NCBI GenBank assembly: GCA_027315165.1
Contig: DAHUYN010000019.1
Location: forward strand, 1-32,419
Length of the DNA stretch: 32,419 nucleotides
DNA from: Thermoplasmata archaeon
GTDB taxonomy: Archaea > Thermoplasmatota > Thermoplasmata > Lutacidiplasmatales > UBA184
Reading direction: 5' to 3'
The notes below the pieces were generated by a model, which was not told where the DNA came from, searched no databases, and worked only from the letters and a program-made list of their open reading frames with translations. Each line of letters starts with the position of its first letter. The stretch's first letter is position 1. Positions 1 to 7,565 of the stretch are shown piece by piece. The translations under genes were made by a program, and so were the position numbers.

Positions 1-299
1 CGCCGGCCGCGGCTCCCGCCCCGGTCGAGCGGCCCGCCCCGACTCCGCCGGAGGCCGCCGCCCGCCCGGCCGGGGCTCCGCCGCCGTCGCAGGCGGCCCT
101 GCAGGGACTCCTCGAGAACGCCCGCGTCCTCGCCGCCCGGGTGCGGACGCTCCCGCCCGAGAGCGAGATCGCCTATGAGGCGGCCTCGGAGATCCGTCGC
201 GCGACCGAGCTGCTGCGGGCCCGCAAGCTCGACGCCGCCGAGGCGACGCTGAGCCGGCTCATGCAGACGCTCGACGCCGAGGCGGGGAGGGGAGGCTGA
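1..299 (+). CDS. C-terminal fragment of an Ala/Pro-rich helical protein, function unknown
   Basis: The reading frame (first full codon at 3) is open from the window edge to a TGA at 297-299, so only the last 98 residues are visible. They begin with an Ala/Pro-rich linker (about 28 residues) and continue as a charged, Leu-rich helical segment of the form LLENARVLAARVRTLPPESE, ending in ARKLDAAEATLSRLMQTLDA. The next gene starts 1 nt after the stop, so the two are almost certainly co-transcribed. The fragment resembles helical-repeat or scaffold proteins rather than an enzyme; I do not recognise a family. The rest of the protein lies upstream of the window. Confidence 0.7.
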   Translation, partial: PAAAPAPVERPAPTPPEAAARPAGAPPPSQAALQGLLENARVLAARVRTLPPESEIAYEAASEIRRATELLRARKLDAAEATLSRLMQTLDAEAGRGG

Positions 300-300
300 G

Positions 301-1290
301 ATGCCGGCGCCGCTTGGCCCCGAGGAGGTCCGACGACAGCTCGCGGACCTCGTCCAGCGCGGGCGCGCCCTCGAGGGCGAGGGCCTGCCGTTCCCGTCGG
401 CCTCCCTCGAGACCGGCATCGGCACCGCGCTCTCCTACGGCTCCGTCGAACAGGCCGTCACGCTGTTGCGCCGAGGCGAGGCGCTCTACACCGTCGCGGC
501 CCGCGACTGGGGCTGGGTCCGCGAGACGCTCGCTCGAGCCGACGAACTGCGGCGACTCGCGGTCGAGGTCGGGCTCGACCTCCAGCACCTCGACAGCCGC
601 GTCGGCGATCCTCGCGAGCAGCTCAAGGCCGAGACGCTCAGCGCGGCGTCGCTCGGCCGCGCGGGCGCGAGCGCGTCGCTCGCCGTCGCGGTCCTGAGCG
701 ACGCGCTGCCCAAGCTGTGCGTCCAGGAGGCGCAGAAGCTCGGGGAGACGATCCGCAGCGCGCGCAACCGCGGCGAGGACGTGCGCGACGTCGTCTCGAG
801 GTTCTCCAAGCTCCTGCTCGCCGTCCAGGACCACCAGCTCGTCCAGGGGGCGCGGCTCTTGGTCGAGGTGCGCCGGGCCGTCGCGCGGATCCCGCGCGCG
901 CCCACGGTCGCGCTCCCCTCGGAGGAGGAGGAAGAGATCCTGATCGAGGCGCGCAACCTCGCGCGCCGCATCCAGAAGATCAAGTCGCGGGCCCGCAACG
1001 CCCAGGGGGCGGCCCGCCTGATGACCCAGGTCCGGGCCGCGCTCAGCGAGGAGCGACGGACGGGCAGCCCCGAGGAGGAGATCGAGGCGCTCTGGAGCGA
1101 GGTCGACCGGCTCACGAAGGAGCGGGCCGGCGGCTCGCCCGAGAGCGAGGCCGGCGTCGCGAGCCCGTTCGGGACCGTCGACGATCCGGGGCTGCCCGAC
1201 GACGGGCCCGGGGCCGACGGGACGGACGCGCCCGACGGTTCGTCGGCCGACGTGCTCGCGCCCTCGCGCCGCGACCGGCTCCGCCGATAG
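301..1290 (+). CDS. Helical/coiled-coil protein of unknown function
   Basis: 329 residues with ATG at 301, directly behind the stop of the preceding gene. It is predicted almost all helical: residues about 1-190 contain short helices with an aromatic GWVRET motif and a GLPFPSASLETGIGTALSYG stretch, 190-275 is an Arg/Glu-rich coiled coil (EEEEEILIEARNLARRIQKI), and the last 50 residues are a disordered acidic Gly/Asp/Ser tail ending in basic RRDRLRR. No signal peptide, membrane segment or catalytic motif is seen, so it is probably cytosolic. Together with the upstream fragment it forms a two-gene unit of scaffold-like proteins. I do not recognise the family; the codon use (very high third-position GC) matches the neighbouring genes. 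Confidence 0.75.
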   Translation: MPAPLGPEEVRRQLADLVQRGRALEGEGLPFPSASLETGIGTALSYGSVEQAVTLLRRGEALYTVAARDWGWVRETLARADELRRLAVEVGLDLQHLDSRVGDPREQLKAETLSAASLGRAGASASLAVAVLSDALPKLCVQEAQKLGETIRSARNRGEDVRDVVSRFSKLLLAVQDHQLVQGARLLVEVRRAVARIPRAPTVALPSEEEEEILIEARNLARRIQKIKSRARNAQGAARLMTQVRAALSEERRTGSPEEEIEALWSEVDRLTKERAGGSPESEAGVASPFGTVDDPGLPDDGPGADGTDAPDGSSADVLAPSRRDRLRR

Positions 1291-1296
1291 GTCACC

Positions 1297-1333
1297 CGAA
1301 ACCCTTTAATACCTATCGCAAATCCTTTATACG
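1297..1333 (+). promoter_or_regulatory. Tandem BRE/TATA promoters of gar1-tfb
   Basis: Two near-identical archaeal core promoters stand head to tail: CGAAACCCTTTAATAC (1297-1312) and GCAAATCCTTTATACG (1318-1333), exactly 21 bp apart. Each has an A-rich BRE followed by a TATA box. The first predicts a transcription start near 1331-1336, which coincides with a TTG codon in the gar1 frame (leaderless). The second predicts a start near 1352-1358, inside that TTG-started frame, and would give a transcript whose first usable gar1 start is GTG 1384. Confidence 0.75.
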
Positions 1334-1335
1334 AC

Positions 1336-1608
1336 TTGGCTCGGCCGGGGGACCGCGCGGATCCGCGCGACCGTGAGGTCGGAGTGGTGGTCGCTGTGAC
1401 CCCGCTCGGCGACCTCACCGCCCGTGCCCTCGGCGCGTCGTTCCCTCGGGAGGGGACGCTGGTCGCCGACGTCCGGGGCCTCGTTCACGGCCGCGTGGCC
1501 CGGGTCTTCGGGCCCGTCGCCCAGCCGTACTTCACGGTCCGCCTGCGCCGCGCCCCCCGACCGCACGATGGGGCGCGGCTCGTGGGATCCGCCCTCGTGC
1601 GAGAGTAG
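1336..1608 (+). CDS. gar1: H/ACA RNP protein Gar1
   Basis: Gar1 is a core protein of the H/ACA guide-RNA particle that makes pseudouridine in rRNA; it binds the Cbf5 catalytic subunit. The 90-residue frame carries the Gar1 beta-barrel signature: [17 protein letters not shown], then [19 protein letters not shown] and QPYFTVRL. Gene order gar1-tfb (13 nt apart) is common in archaea and supports the call. The start is uncertain: alignment to family members needs residues just before VGVVVAV, and the only in-frame start upstream is TTG 1336, which would be leaderless from the first TATA box; GTG 1384 would give a 74-residue form from the second promoter. The frame has no other strong homologue in my view. 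Confidence 0.8.
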   Translation: MARPGDRADPRDREVGVVVAVTPLGDLTARALGASFPREGTLVADVRGLVHGRVARVFGPVAQPYFTVRLRRAPRPHDGARLVGSALVRE

Positions 1609-1621
1609 GGGAAGGCACCAG

Positions 1622-2590
1622 ATGGAACCGAACGGGGTCGCGACGAACGGAGGGAAGGTCGAGCCCGCCGCCAGGGATATCGCCGTTCCGACGCGCTGCA
1701 CGAACTGCGGCTCGACGCACCTCACGCGAGACTACGAGAAGGGAGAGCTCGTCTGCGACGAGTGCGGGCTCGTGCTCGAAGAGGCGATGATCGACCAGGG
1801 CCCCGAGTGGCGCGCCTTCGACGCCGAGCAGGGCGAGAAGAGGACCCGCACGGGCGCCCCGACGACGCTGACGATCCACGACAAGGGGCTCTCGACCGAG
1901 ATCGGCTGGAAGAACCGCGACCCGTACGGCAAGTCGATCCCGACCCGGAACCGGGCCCAGCTCTACCGGCTCCGCAAGTGGCAGCGCCGCATCCGTGTCT
2001 CGAACGCGACGGAGCGCAACCTCGCCTTCGCGCTCGCCGAGCTCGACCGCATCGCCTCGTCGATGGCGCTTCCCCGCAACGTCCGCGAGACCGCGGCGAT
2101 GATCTACCGCAAGGCCGTCAACCGCAACCTGATCCGGGGCCGGTCGATCGAGGGGGTCGTCGCGGCGTCGCTCTACGGCTCGTGTCGCCAGTGCAACGTC
2201 CCGCGGACGCTCGACGAGATCGCGAGCAAGTCGCGGATCGGGCGCAAGGAGATCGGCCGCACCTACCGCTTCATGACCCGCGAGCTCAAGCTCAAGCTGA
2301 TGCCGACGCGGCCGCAGGACTACATCCAGCGGTTCTGCTCGGAGCTGAAGCTCAAGGGCGAGATCCAGACGAGGGCCAACGACATCCTCAAGGAGGCGAC
2401 GGAGCGCGAGCTCACGAGCGGGCGCGGGCCCACCGGCGTCGCCGCCGCCGCCATCTACATCGCCTCGGTCCAGTGCGGGGAGCGCCGCACCCAGCGCGAG
2501 GTCGCCGAGGTCGCGGGCGTCACCGAGGTGACGATCCGCAACCGCTACAAGGAGCTCACCGAGAAGCTCAACCTCCGCGTCATGCTGTAG
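1622..2590 (+). CDS. tfb: Transcription initiation factor B (TFB)
   Basis: The archaeal TFIIB orthologue, which bridges TBP-TATA and RNA polymerase and reads the BRE. The 322-residue protein has an N-terminal zinc ribbon (C26xxC29 and C45xxC48), a B-reader/linker region ([26 protein letters not shown]), and two cyclin folds (about 120-212 and 215-315), the second ending in the usual [20 protein letters not shown]. All expected parts are present at the normal length. ATG 1622 was chosen because the zinc ribbon begins 25 residues later and a purine-rich GGGGAAGG lies 6 nt upstream; the open frame extends further back only as an overlap with gar1. Co-transcribed with gar1 from the tandem promoters, so TFB may control its own level. 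Confidence 0.97.
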   Translation: MEPNGVATNGGKVEPAARDIAVPTRCTNCGSTHLTRDYEKGELVCDECGLVLEEAMIDQGPEWRAFDAEQGEKRTRTGAPTTLTIHDKGLSTEIGWKNRDPYGKSIPTRNRAQLYRLRKWQRRIRVSNATERNLAFALAELDRIASSMALPRNVRETAAMIYRKAVNRNLIRGRSIEGVVAASLYGSCRQCNVPRTLDEIASKSRIGRKEIGRTYRFMTRELKLKLMPTRPQDYIQRFCSELKLKGEIQTRANDILKEATERELTSGRGPTGVAAAAIYIASVQCGERRTQREVAEVAGVTEVTIRNRYKELTEKLNLRVML

Positions 2591-2639
2591 GCGCGAGCGC
2601 CGGGCGAACCCTTTCTACTCCGCGGGACCTCCCGCGAGC

Positions 2640-3290
2640 GTGCCCCGGGTCCTGCCGTTCGCGCTCTTGGCCTCCGGCGAGGGGACGACCCTCGAGGGGC
2701 TCGCCGAGCAGATCGACGGCGGTCGCCTCGCCGCCCGCCTCGTCCTCGTCCTCTCCGACCGCCCGCACGCGCCCGCGATCGAGCGCGCGCGGCGCCGCGG
2801 ACTCCCGACGAGCGTCCTCCCGTTCCGCGGGAGCGTCCCGGGTCGGTGGAGCGCGGAGGCGAGCGCCCTGCTCCGGGCCCGAGGGGCCGAGCTCGTCGTC
2901 CTCGCGGGGTTCCTCGCGATCCTGCCTCGAGAGTTCCTCGCCGACTGGAGCGGTCGCATCGTCAACGTCCACCCGTCGCTCCTTCCCCGGCACGGCGGGC
3001 CCGGCATGTACGGCCGTCGCGTCCACGAGGCGGTCCTCGCCGCGGGCGACCGCGAGACCGGCGTCTCCGTCCACCTCGTCACCGAGGCGGTCGACGCCGG
3101 CCCGGTCCTCTGGCAGCACCGGCTCGACGTGGCGCGCGGCGACACCCCCGAGACGCTGCGAGAACGGCTTCACCCGCTCGAGGTCCGCGGCCTCGCCGAG
3201 GTCCTCACCGCGTTCGCCGACGGCCGCTGGCCGCTGCCCTCCGTCGGGGTCGGCGTCGGCGGCCGCGAGGCCGACGACCGCTCAGCCTGA
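2640..3290 (+). CDS. purN: Phosphoribosylglycinamide formyltransferase
   Basis: PurN transfers a formyl group from 10-formyl-tetrahydrofolate to GAR, the third step of purine synthesis. The 216-residue protein shows the nucleotide loop (ASGEGTTLEGL, family form SGxGSNL), the folate/catalytic motif IVNVHPSLLP with N109 and H111, and D152 in TEAVDAGP, matching the Asn-His-Asp triad of the family. GTG 2640 is the start: a TATA-like CTTTCTAC at 2611-2618 lies about 26 bp upstream, fitting a leaderless mRNA, and tfb ends only 49 nt before. The 3' end overlaps the convergent SerK-like gene by 9 bp. No other pur genes are in the window. Confidence 0.93.
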   Translation: MPRVLPFALLASGEGTTLEGLAEQIDGGRLAARLVLVLSDRPHAPAIERARRRGLPTSVLPFRGSVPGRWSAEASALLRARGAELVVLAGFLAILPREFLADWSGRIVNVHPSLLPRHGGPGMYGRRVHEAVLAAGDRETGVSVHLVTEAVDAGPVLWQHRLDVARGDTPETLRERLHPLEVRGLAEVLTAFADGRWPLPSVGVGVGGREADDRSA

Positions 3291-3713
3291 GGCGGGGCGC
3301 GCGCCGACGCCCTCGACCCCGAGGTCGGCGAGCGGCGTGGGCCGGTAGGGGAGCTCGAGCCTCACCGTGTGGCGCGTCGTCTTGACACCGAACGGCCGGC
3401 CCTCGGCGGCGTGCGAGAGGACCTCCTCCTTCGTGATCGGGGGACCCGGGCCCCAGCGGTCGAGCTCGATGCGCGGGTCGAAGTAGTCGACGACCCACGC
3501 CGGCGCGCTCTTGGCCCCGAGCGCGAGGAGGGCGCTGAAGCGGTGGTGCCCGTTGAGGATCACGAACGAGCCCGATGCGACGAGCAGAGGCTCCTGCACG
3601 ACCCCCGCCGAGCGAAGGAGCCCCATCAGGTGGCTCACGTCGCCCGCGTCGACGAGCTCGTGGACGCGGAGGCGCTCGATCGGAACCAGCTCGAAGCGGG
3701 GGATCTCGCTCAC
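3282..3713 (-). CDS. ParB-fold protein of the serine kinase (SerK) type
   Basis: 143 residues with the ParB/Srx-like fold: ELVPIERLRVHELV at the N-terminus, the signature VILNGHHRFSALLALG (NGHHR at 54-58), and a C-terminal TKEEVLSHAAEGRPFGVKTTRH block. This combination matches archaeal free-serine kinases related to the ADP-dependent SerK of Thermococcus, rather than chromosome-partition ParB, as there is no HTH DNA-binding domain and no parA. The usual Asp of the DGHHR motif is Asn here, so activity or phosphodonor use may differ. It is the last gene of the minus-strand unit with mobA-like and xdhC (24 nt after xdhC). Its substrate cannot be read from the sequence. Confidence 0.75.
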   Translation of the reverse strand: MSEIPRFELVPIERLRVHELVDAGDVSHLMGLLRSAGVVQEPLLVASGSFVILNGHHRFSALLALGAKSAPAWVVDYFDPRIELDRWGPGPPITKEEVLSHAAEGRPFGVKTTRHTVRLELPYRPTPLADLGVEGVGARPASG

Positions 3714-3737
3714 TCGGGCCCTCCGGAGCGCCGCGCG

Positions 3738-4601
3738 TTAAGAGCCCTTCGCCCGGGGCCGCCGCGCGGGGGCGGCGACGGGGCCGATTGCGGGACTCGC
3801 GGCCTGGGCGCGCTCCTCCGGACGCGCCGTCGCGTGGAGGCCCGCGATGACCTCCGCGACGACGCTCACGGCGATCTCCGCGGGGCTCTCGGCGCCGATC
3901 GCGAGACCGATCGGGGCGTGGATCCGGGCGAGGTTCTCCTCGGAGACGCCCGCCCGCCGGAGCCGGTCCCAGAGGTGGAGCCGCTTCGAACGGCTCGCGA
4001 TGAGACCGACGTACCCCGGGAAGCTTGAGACCGCCTCCTCGAGGACCGCCTGGTCCTTCTCCGCGTCGTAGCCGAGGACGTAGAGGTGCGTGAACGTCCC
4101 GGGCTCGAACCTCCGCCAGAGCTCGCGCGGCGCGACGACCTCGCGCCGGTCCGCGTCGGGGAACCGCTCCCTCGCGACCCACTCGGCCCGGTCGTCGGCG
4201 ACCGAGTAGTCGTACTCGAGGGACGGCAGGAGCGTCGCGATCGCGTGGGCGACGTGGCCGCCGCCCCACAGCAAGAGGTTCGGCCGCGCCGGGACGTACT
4301 CGAGCGCGACGTCGACGCTCCCTCCGCAGAGGCTCGGAAGCCCGCCGGTCCGCCAGGCCTGCAGGTCGAAGTGGACGAGGTCGCCGGCGCGCCGGCCGAG
4401 CGCCTCTCGGGCGAGCGCCTTCACGCGCTCCTCGAGGGCGGCGCCGCCGACGGTGCCGACCGCCGAGCCGTCGGCGCGCACGAGCATCGAGGCCCCGCGC
4501 TTGCCGGGCACGGAACCGGCCGTCCGCACGACCGTCGCGCGGACGAACGGCTCGTGCGCGTCGAGGAGGCGCAACGCCTCCCGCGTCAGACGCCGGTCCA
4601 T
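3738..4601 (-). CDS. XdhC/CoxI family molybdoenzyme maturation protein
   Basis: XdhC/CoxI proteins bind molybdenum cofactor and help sulfurate and insert it into xanthine dehydrogenase/CO dehydrogenase-type enzymes. The 287-residue protein has both family domains: N-terminal TAGSVPGKRGASMLV with GTVGGAALEERV and CGGSVDVALEYV, then a C-terminal Rossmann domain beginning LLLWGGGHVAHAIATLL and ending IHAPIGLAIGAESPAEIAVS. A basic Ala/Pro tail follows. ATG 4601 was chosen because homology begins there (MDRRLTREALRLL) and it overlaps the end of the mobA-like gene by 16 bp, implying translational coupling. No molybdenum hydroxylase subunit lies in the window, so the client enzyme must be encoded elsewhere. 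Confidence 0.9.
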   Translation of the reverse strand: MDRRLTREALRLLDAHEPFVRATVVRTAGSVPGKRGASMLVRADGSAVGTVGGAALEERVKALAREALGRRAGDLVHFDLQAWRTGGLPSLCGGSVDVALEYVPARPNLLLWGGGHVAHAIATLLPSLEYDYSVADDRAEWVARERFPDADRREVVAPRELWRRFEPGTFTHLYVLGYDAEKDQAVLEEAVSSFPGYVGLIASRSKRLHLWDRLRRAGVSEENLARIHAPIGLAIGAESPAEIAVSVVAEVIAGLHATARPEERAQAASPAIGPVAAPARRPRAKGS

Positions 4602-5239
4602 CCGACCTCCCCGGCGCCGAACCGCTCGTGGAACGCCTCGAGGCTCGCGTGGGCCTCCTCGAGCGTGTCGGTGCCGAGCCGGACCCCCGGGTCGTCGACC
4701 GGCACGCGGAGCCGCCCGGCCCCGAGTCGCCGAGGCACGAGATGGAGCGGCTCGTCCGTCGCGAGAGCCTGGACCTGGGCGAACGCCGACCGACGGATCC
4801 ACACGGGATGACCCCCCCGCCCCTCCCACGTCGGCTCTACCCATACCGCCATCGGGTCCTCCAGGGCCCGTTTGAGAAGGCTCGCCACCGTCGCCGAGCG
4901 CACGAACGGATGGTCGACCGGCGCGACGACGGCCGCGGGCGCCGACGCGGCCCAGGCGAGGCCGGCCTGCACCGACCCGGTCCGCCCCGTGCGCCACGCC
5001 GCATGCTCGATGAGCTCGGCGCCGGCTCCGGCCACGGCGGTGCGGACCCCCTCGACCTCGGCGCCGACGACGACGCCGAGCCGTGCGACACCCGCGCGCC
5101 GAAGGGTCGTCAGGAGCCTCGTGACCGCGGGGACCCCGTCGAGCGACAAGAGCGCCTTCGACCCGCCGCCGAGCCGCGTCGACGCGCCCGCGGCGACGAC
5201 GACGCCCGCGACGGCGCCGTCCGGCTCACGAGATGCCAT
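4586..5239 (-). CDS. MobA/MocA-like molybdenum cofactor nucleotidyltransferase
   Basis: A 217-residue GT-A-fold NTP transferase. The N-terminal VVVAAGASTRLGGGSKALL (AAG to GSK at residues 16-28) is the nucleotide-binding loop of MobA/MocA proteins, and PVDHPFV is the metal/nucleotide Asp motif. The pairing with XdhC favours a MocA-like role, cytidylylating molybdopterin for hydroxylase-family enzymes, over MobA (GMP); the sequence alone does not decide. ATG 5239 is the start: a TTTAAA box at 5273-5278 lies about 36 bp upstream, and residues before it lack family character. It is the first gene of the unit mobA-like/xdhC/serK-like. Confidence 0.85.
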   Translation of the reverse strand: MASREPDGAVAGVVVAAGASTRLGGGSKALLSLDGVPAVTRLLTTLRRAGVARLGVVVGAEVEGVRTAVAGAGAELIEHAAWRTGRTGSVQAGLAWAASAPAAVVAPVDHPFVRSATVASLLKRALEDPMAVWVEPTWEGRGGHPVWIRRSAFAQVQALATDEPLHLVPRRLGAGRLRVPVDDPGVRLGTDTLEEAHASLEAFHERFGAGEVGWTGV

Positions 5240-5269
5240 GCGGGGCCCCCTCGGCGTCAAGCGCCCCCT

Positions 5270-5283
5270 CACTTTAAATACCA
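5270..5283. promoter_or_regulatory. Shared bidirectional TATA element (TTTAAA)
   Basis: The 67-bp gap between the divergent mobA-like gene (start 5239) and rps19e (start 5307) contains one clear AT-rich element, CACTTTAAATACC, whose core TTTAAA (5273-5278) is a perfect palindrome. It sits about 31 bp from the rps19e ATG and 36 bp from the mobA-like ATG, so both transcripts would be leaderless or nearly so. No second TATA-like box is visible, so one TBP site may serve both directions. Confidence 0.6.
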
Positions 5284-5306
5284 CCCCACGTTGCGACCGC
5301 CCACTC

Positions 5307-5762
5307 ATGACCCACCCCACGGACGTCCCACCGTCCCGCCTGCTCCCGCGCCTGGCGACCGAGCTCCAGAGCCACAAGCTCGTCGAGCCTCCGGTCTGGG
5401 CGTCGTTCGTCAAGACCGGCGTGCACAAGCAGCGCGCGCCGACGCAGAGCGACTGGTGGTACCTCCGGTCGGCCTCGGTGCTGAGGAAGGTCTACCTCCA
5501 CGGCACCACGGGCGTCTCGAGGCTCTCGGCCGACTACGGCGGGAAGCGCGATCGCGGCTCCGCACCGTACCATGCGAGGACCGGATCCCGCGCCGTCCTT
5601 CGAGAGATCGTGCACCAGCTCGAGAAGTCCGGTCTCCTCCAGCGCTACAAGAACCAGGGCCGGCGCCTCTCCCCCGAGGGGATGCGGCTGCTCGACACCG
5701 TCTCCCGGGACGTCCTCAAGCAGCTCGCGGAGAGCCGCCCCGAACTGCAGAAGTACCTCTGA
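5307..5762 (+). CDS. rps19e: 30S ribosomal protein S19e
   Basis: 151 residues with the S19e winged-helix signature: PPVWASFVKTGVHKQRAP, DWWYLRSASVLRKVYLHG, then GVSRLSADYGGKRDRG and a C-terminal REIVHQLEKSGLL with GRRLSPEGMRLLD. S19e acts in the maturation of the small-subunit head. ATG 5307 is preceded at the right distance by the TTTAAA box and begins directly with the family N-terminus. It leads the five-gene translation cluster, as in many archaea (S19e-PDCD5-L39e-L31e-aIF6). Confidence 0.97.
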   Translation: MTHPTDVPPSRLLPRLATELQSHKLVEPPVWASFVKTGVHKQRAPTQSDWWYLRSASVLRKVYLHGTTGVSRLSADYGGKRDRGSAPYHARTGSRAVLREIVHQLEKSGLLQRYKNQGRRLSPEGMRLLDTVSRDVLKQLAESRPELQKYL

Positions 5763-5784
5763 GCCCTACCGTGGAGTGGCGACG

Positions 5785-6144
5785 ATGGCGTACGAGGCGG
5801 ACCCGGAACTCGCGGAGCTCCGACGCCGGCGGGTGCAGCAGCTCCAGGACAGTCAGGCCGTCGCCGCGGGCAACCCCTACGCGAACCTCGCTCAACAGGC
5901 CGAACTCGACCGACGCGAGGCAGAGCGGGCCGAGGTCCTGCGACGTGTGATGACGCCCGAGGCGCGGGAGCGCCTCGGCCGCATCCGGCTGGCCAAGCCC
6001 GATGTCGCCCAGGCCGTCGAGCAGCAGGTGATGGCGCTCGCCGCGACGGGGCGCCTCGCGCGACCTCTCGACGACACGACCCTCCGCGCGCTCTTGGAGC
6101 GCATCATGCCCGAGCGACGCGAGATCCACATCACCCGACGCTGA
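5785..6144 (+). CDS. PDCD5-family DNA-binding protein
   Basis: 119 residues of the archaeal PDCD5/TFAR19-like family: a charged N-terminal helix ([14 protein letters not shown]), then [34 protein letters not shown], and the terminal block [20 protein letters not shown]. Family members are small helical proteins reported to bind DNA; the gene is almost always embedded between S19e and L39e in archaea, as here. ATG 5785 lies 22 nt after the rps19e stop, behind GTGGAGTGG, a weak ribosome-binding site. Its molecular role is not established. Confidence 0.93.
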   Translation: MAYEADPELAELRRRRVQQLQDSQAVAAGNPYANLAQQAELDRREAERAEVLRRVMTPEARERLGRIRLAKPDVAQAVEQQVMALAATGRLARPLDDTTLRALLERIMPERREIHITRR

Positions 6145-6169
6145 GCCGAACACAAGGAGGAACCTACCG

Positions 6170-6328
6170 ATGGCGAACCGCCGCAAGAGCCTCGCTCGCA
6201 AGACCCGACTGTTCAAGGCTGTCCGTAGCAACCGGCGGGTCCCGGCCTGGGTGATGCAGCGCACGAACCGCGCCGTGACGCGCCAGCCGAAGCGCCGCAC
6301 GTGGAAGCGCGGGCACCTGCACCTGTAG
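6170..6328 (+). CDS. rpl39e: 50S ribosomal protein L39e
   Basis: A 52-residue, very basic protein: [36 protein letters not shown] and [11 protein letters not shown] match L39e, which lines the exit tunnel. Length is the family norm (about 51). The strong ribosome-binding site AAGGAGG at 6154-6160 is 9 nt before ATG 6170, and the stop TAG at 6326-6328 is followed 13 nt later by L31e. Despite its small size there is no doubt about the call. Confidence 0.97.
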   Translation: MANRRKSLARKTRLFKAVRSNRRVPAWVMQRTNRAVTRQPKRRTWKRGHLHL

Positions 6329-6341
6329 GAGGAGCCAAACG

Positions 6342-6638
6342 ATGGCGAAGACCCCCGAGAGCCGCCGTGTCGAGGAGCTCGAGCGCGAGTTCGTGATCCC
6401 GCTGCGGGCGAGCCGCCACCAGCCGTCGCGACGCCGTCGCGCCGGTCACGCGCTCGAGACCGTCCGCCGCTACGTCACGCGGCACATGAAGGGGCGGTCC
6501 GAGGACGTCTGGATCGACCCGCGACTCAACGAACACATCTGGGAGCGGGGCATCCAACACATCCCGAGCACCGTCCGGGTCAAGGCGATCCGGTTCGAGG
6601 ACGGCCTCATCGAGGTCGACCTCCTCGAGACGGGCTAG
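6342..6638 (+). CDS. rpl31e: 50S ribosomal protein L31e
   Basis: 98 residues: EREFVIPLRASRHQPSRRRR, then AVRR-type helix (ALETVRRYVTRHMKG), WIDPRLNEHIWERGIQHIPS and VRVKAIRFEDGLIEVDLL. These are the hallmarks of L31e, which sits next to the tunnel exit. ATG 6342 follows a TAGGAGGAG ribosome-binding site that overlaps the rpl39e stop codon, so translation of the two is closely coupled. Confidence 0.97.
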   Translation: MAKTPESRRVEELEREFVIPLRASRHQPSRRRRAGHALETVRRYVTRHMKGRSEDVWIDPRLNEHIWERGIQHIPSTVRVKAIRFEDGLIEVDLLETG

Positions 6639-6660
6639 GCCGCGCCTCGAGGAGCTCCGG

Positions 6661-7326
6661 GTGCCCGTCGGTCGCGCGCTCGTGGCGGGCAGCCCCTACG
6701 TCGGGGTCTATCTGCGCGCGGGAGAGACGCATCTGGTCGCGGCGCCGATCGTCTCGGGCGCGACCGTGCGAGAGGTCGAGAGGCTCCTCGGCGTTCGCGT
6801 CGTGCGGACGACCGTCGGCGACTCCGACATCGCCGGTGCGCTCGTCGTCTTCAACTCCCACGGGGTCGTCGTCGGCGACCGCACGGACGACGACGAGGTC
6901 GCCGAGCTCGGGACGATCGCCCCCGTACGCACGCTCTCGACGCGCCTGAACGCCCTCGGGAACAACGTCCTCGCCAACGACACGGGCGCGATCGTGCACC
7001 CGGAGTACTCCGACGAGGCCATCGAGCAGATCCGCCGCGCCCTCCACGTCCCCGTCCGGCGAGGCACCGTCGCGGGGCTCGGCACCGTTGGCATGGCGGC
7101 CATCGCGACGGCGCGCGGTGTCGTCGTGCACCCGAGGACGACCCCGGGCGAGGCGGAGCGGATCGCCGAAGCGCTCGGCGTGCCGGTCCACCGCTCGACC
7201 GCGAACTTCGGCGTGCCCGTTGTCGGGGCGTGCCTCGTCGCCAACAGCCGGGGGTTCGTCACCGGCCGTCTGACGACCCCGGTCGAGATCGTCCACCTGC
7301 AGGAGGGCCTGCAGGTCTTCGACTGA
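6661..7326 (+). CDS. eif6: Translation initiation factor aIF6
   Basis: 221 residues of the five-fold pentein repeat protein aIF6, which binds the 50S subunit and prevents premature joining with 30S. The pseudo-repeats are visible as SPYVGVYLRAGETHLVAAP, DIAGALVVFNSHGVVVGD, GNNVLANDTGAIVHPEYSD, GTVGMAAIATARGVVVHP and GACLVANSRGFVTG. GTG 6661 is the start, with GAGGAGCTCC just upstream; it lies 22 nt after L31e. In many archaea this cluster continues with L18Ae, prefoldin and ftsY; here it stops and meets the convergent rps17e gene 11 bp later. Confidence 0.95.
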   Translation: MPVGRALVAGSPYVGVYLRAGETHLVAAPIVSGATVREVERLLGVRVVRTTVGDSDIAGALVVFNSHGVVVGDRTDDDEVAELGTIAPVRTLSTRLNALGNNVLANDTGAIVHPEYSDEAIEQIRRALHVPVRRGTVAGLGTVGMAAIATARGVVVHPRTTPGEAERIAEALGVPVHRSTANFGVPVVGACLVANSRGFVTGRLTTPVEIVHLQEGLQVFD

Positions 7327-7337
7327 GGGCTCAGGCG

Positions 7338-7562
7338 TTACACGCCGCGCTTGCGCTTGACGTAGCGCGTCGCGTAGCCCGCGATGCGGTTCGCGAGCTT
7401 CTTGTAGGTCACGCGAGGGACGCCGTCGACGACGGGCGCGAGGTCGGTGAGCTCGAGGACCTTCTTCTTGTTCTCGCGAAAGTCTCCGGTGAACTGCTCG
7501 GGATAGTGGCGGACCAGCTCGATCGCCACGCGCTTGATGTACGTCTGGCGGATGTTGCCCAT
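7338..7562 (-). CDS. rps17e: 30S ribosomal protein S17e
   Basis: 74 residues: [37 protein letters not shown], and [20 protein letters not shown] are diagnostic of archaeal S17e, a small-subunit protein. Length is slightly above the usual 62-70. It is transcribed alone, convergent with eif6. The start ATG 7562 is certain from homology; a palindromic GTTATAAC at 7588-7595 lies 26-33 bp upstream, giving a leaderless or near-leaderless mRNA. Between them is a perfect 14-bp palindrome that would overlap the transcription start. Confidence 0.96.
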   Translation of the reverse strand: MGNIRQTYIKRVAIELVRHYPEQFTGDFRENKKKVLELTDLAPVVDGVPRVTYKKLANRIAGYATRYVKRKRGV

Positions 7563-7565
7563 GCG

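Noticed and set aside
3282-3713. ParB-like protein as a chromosome or plasmid partition factor
   Set aside because: No helix-turn-helix domain, no parA and no parS-like repeats; the C-terminal TKEEVLSH and KTTRH blocks fit the serine-kinase type.
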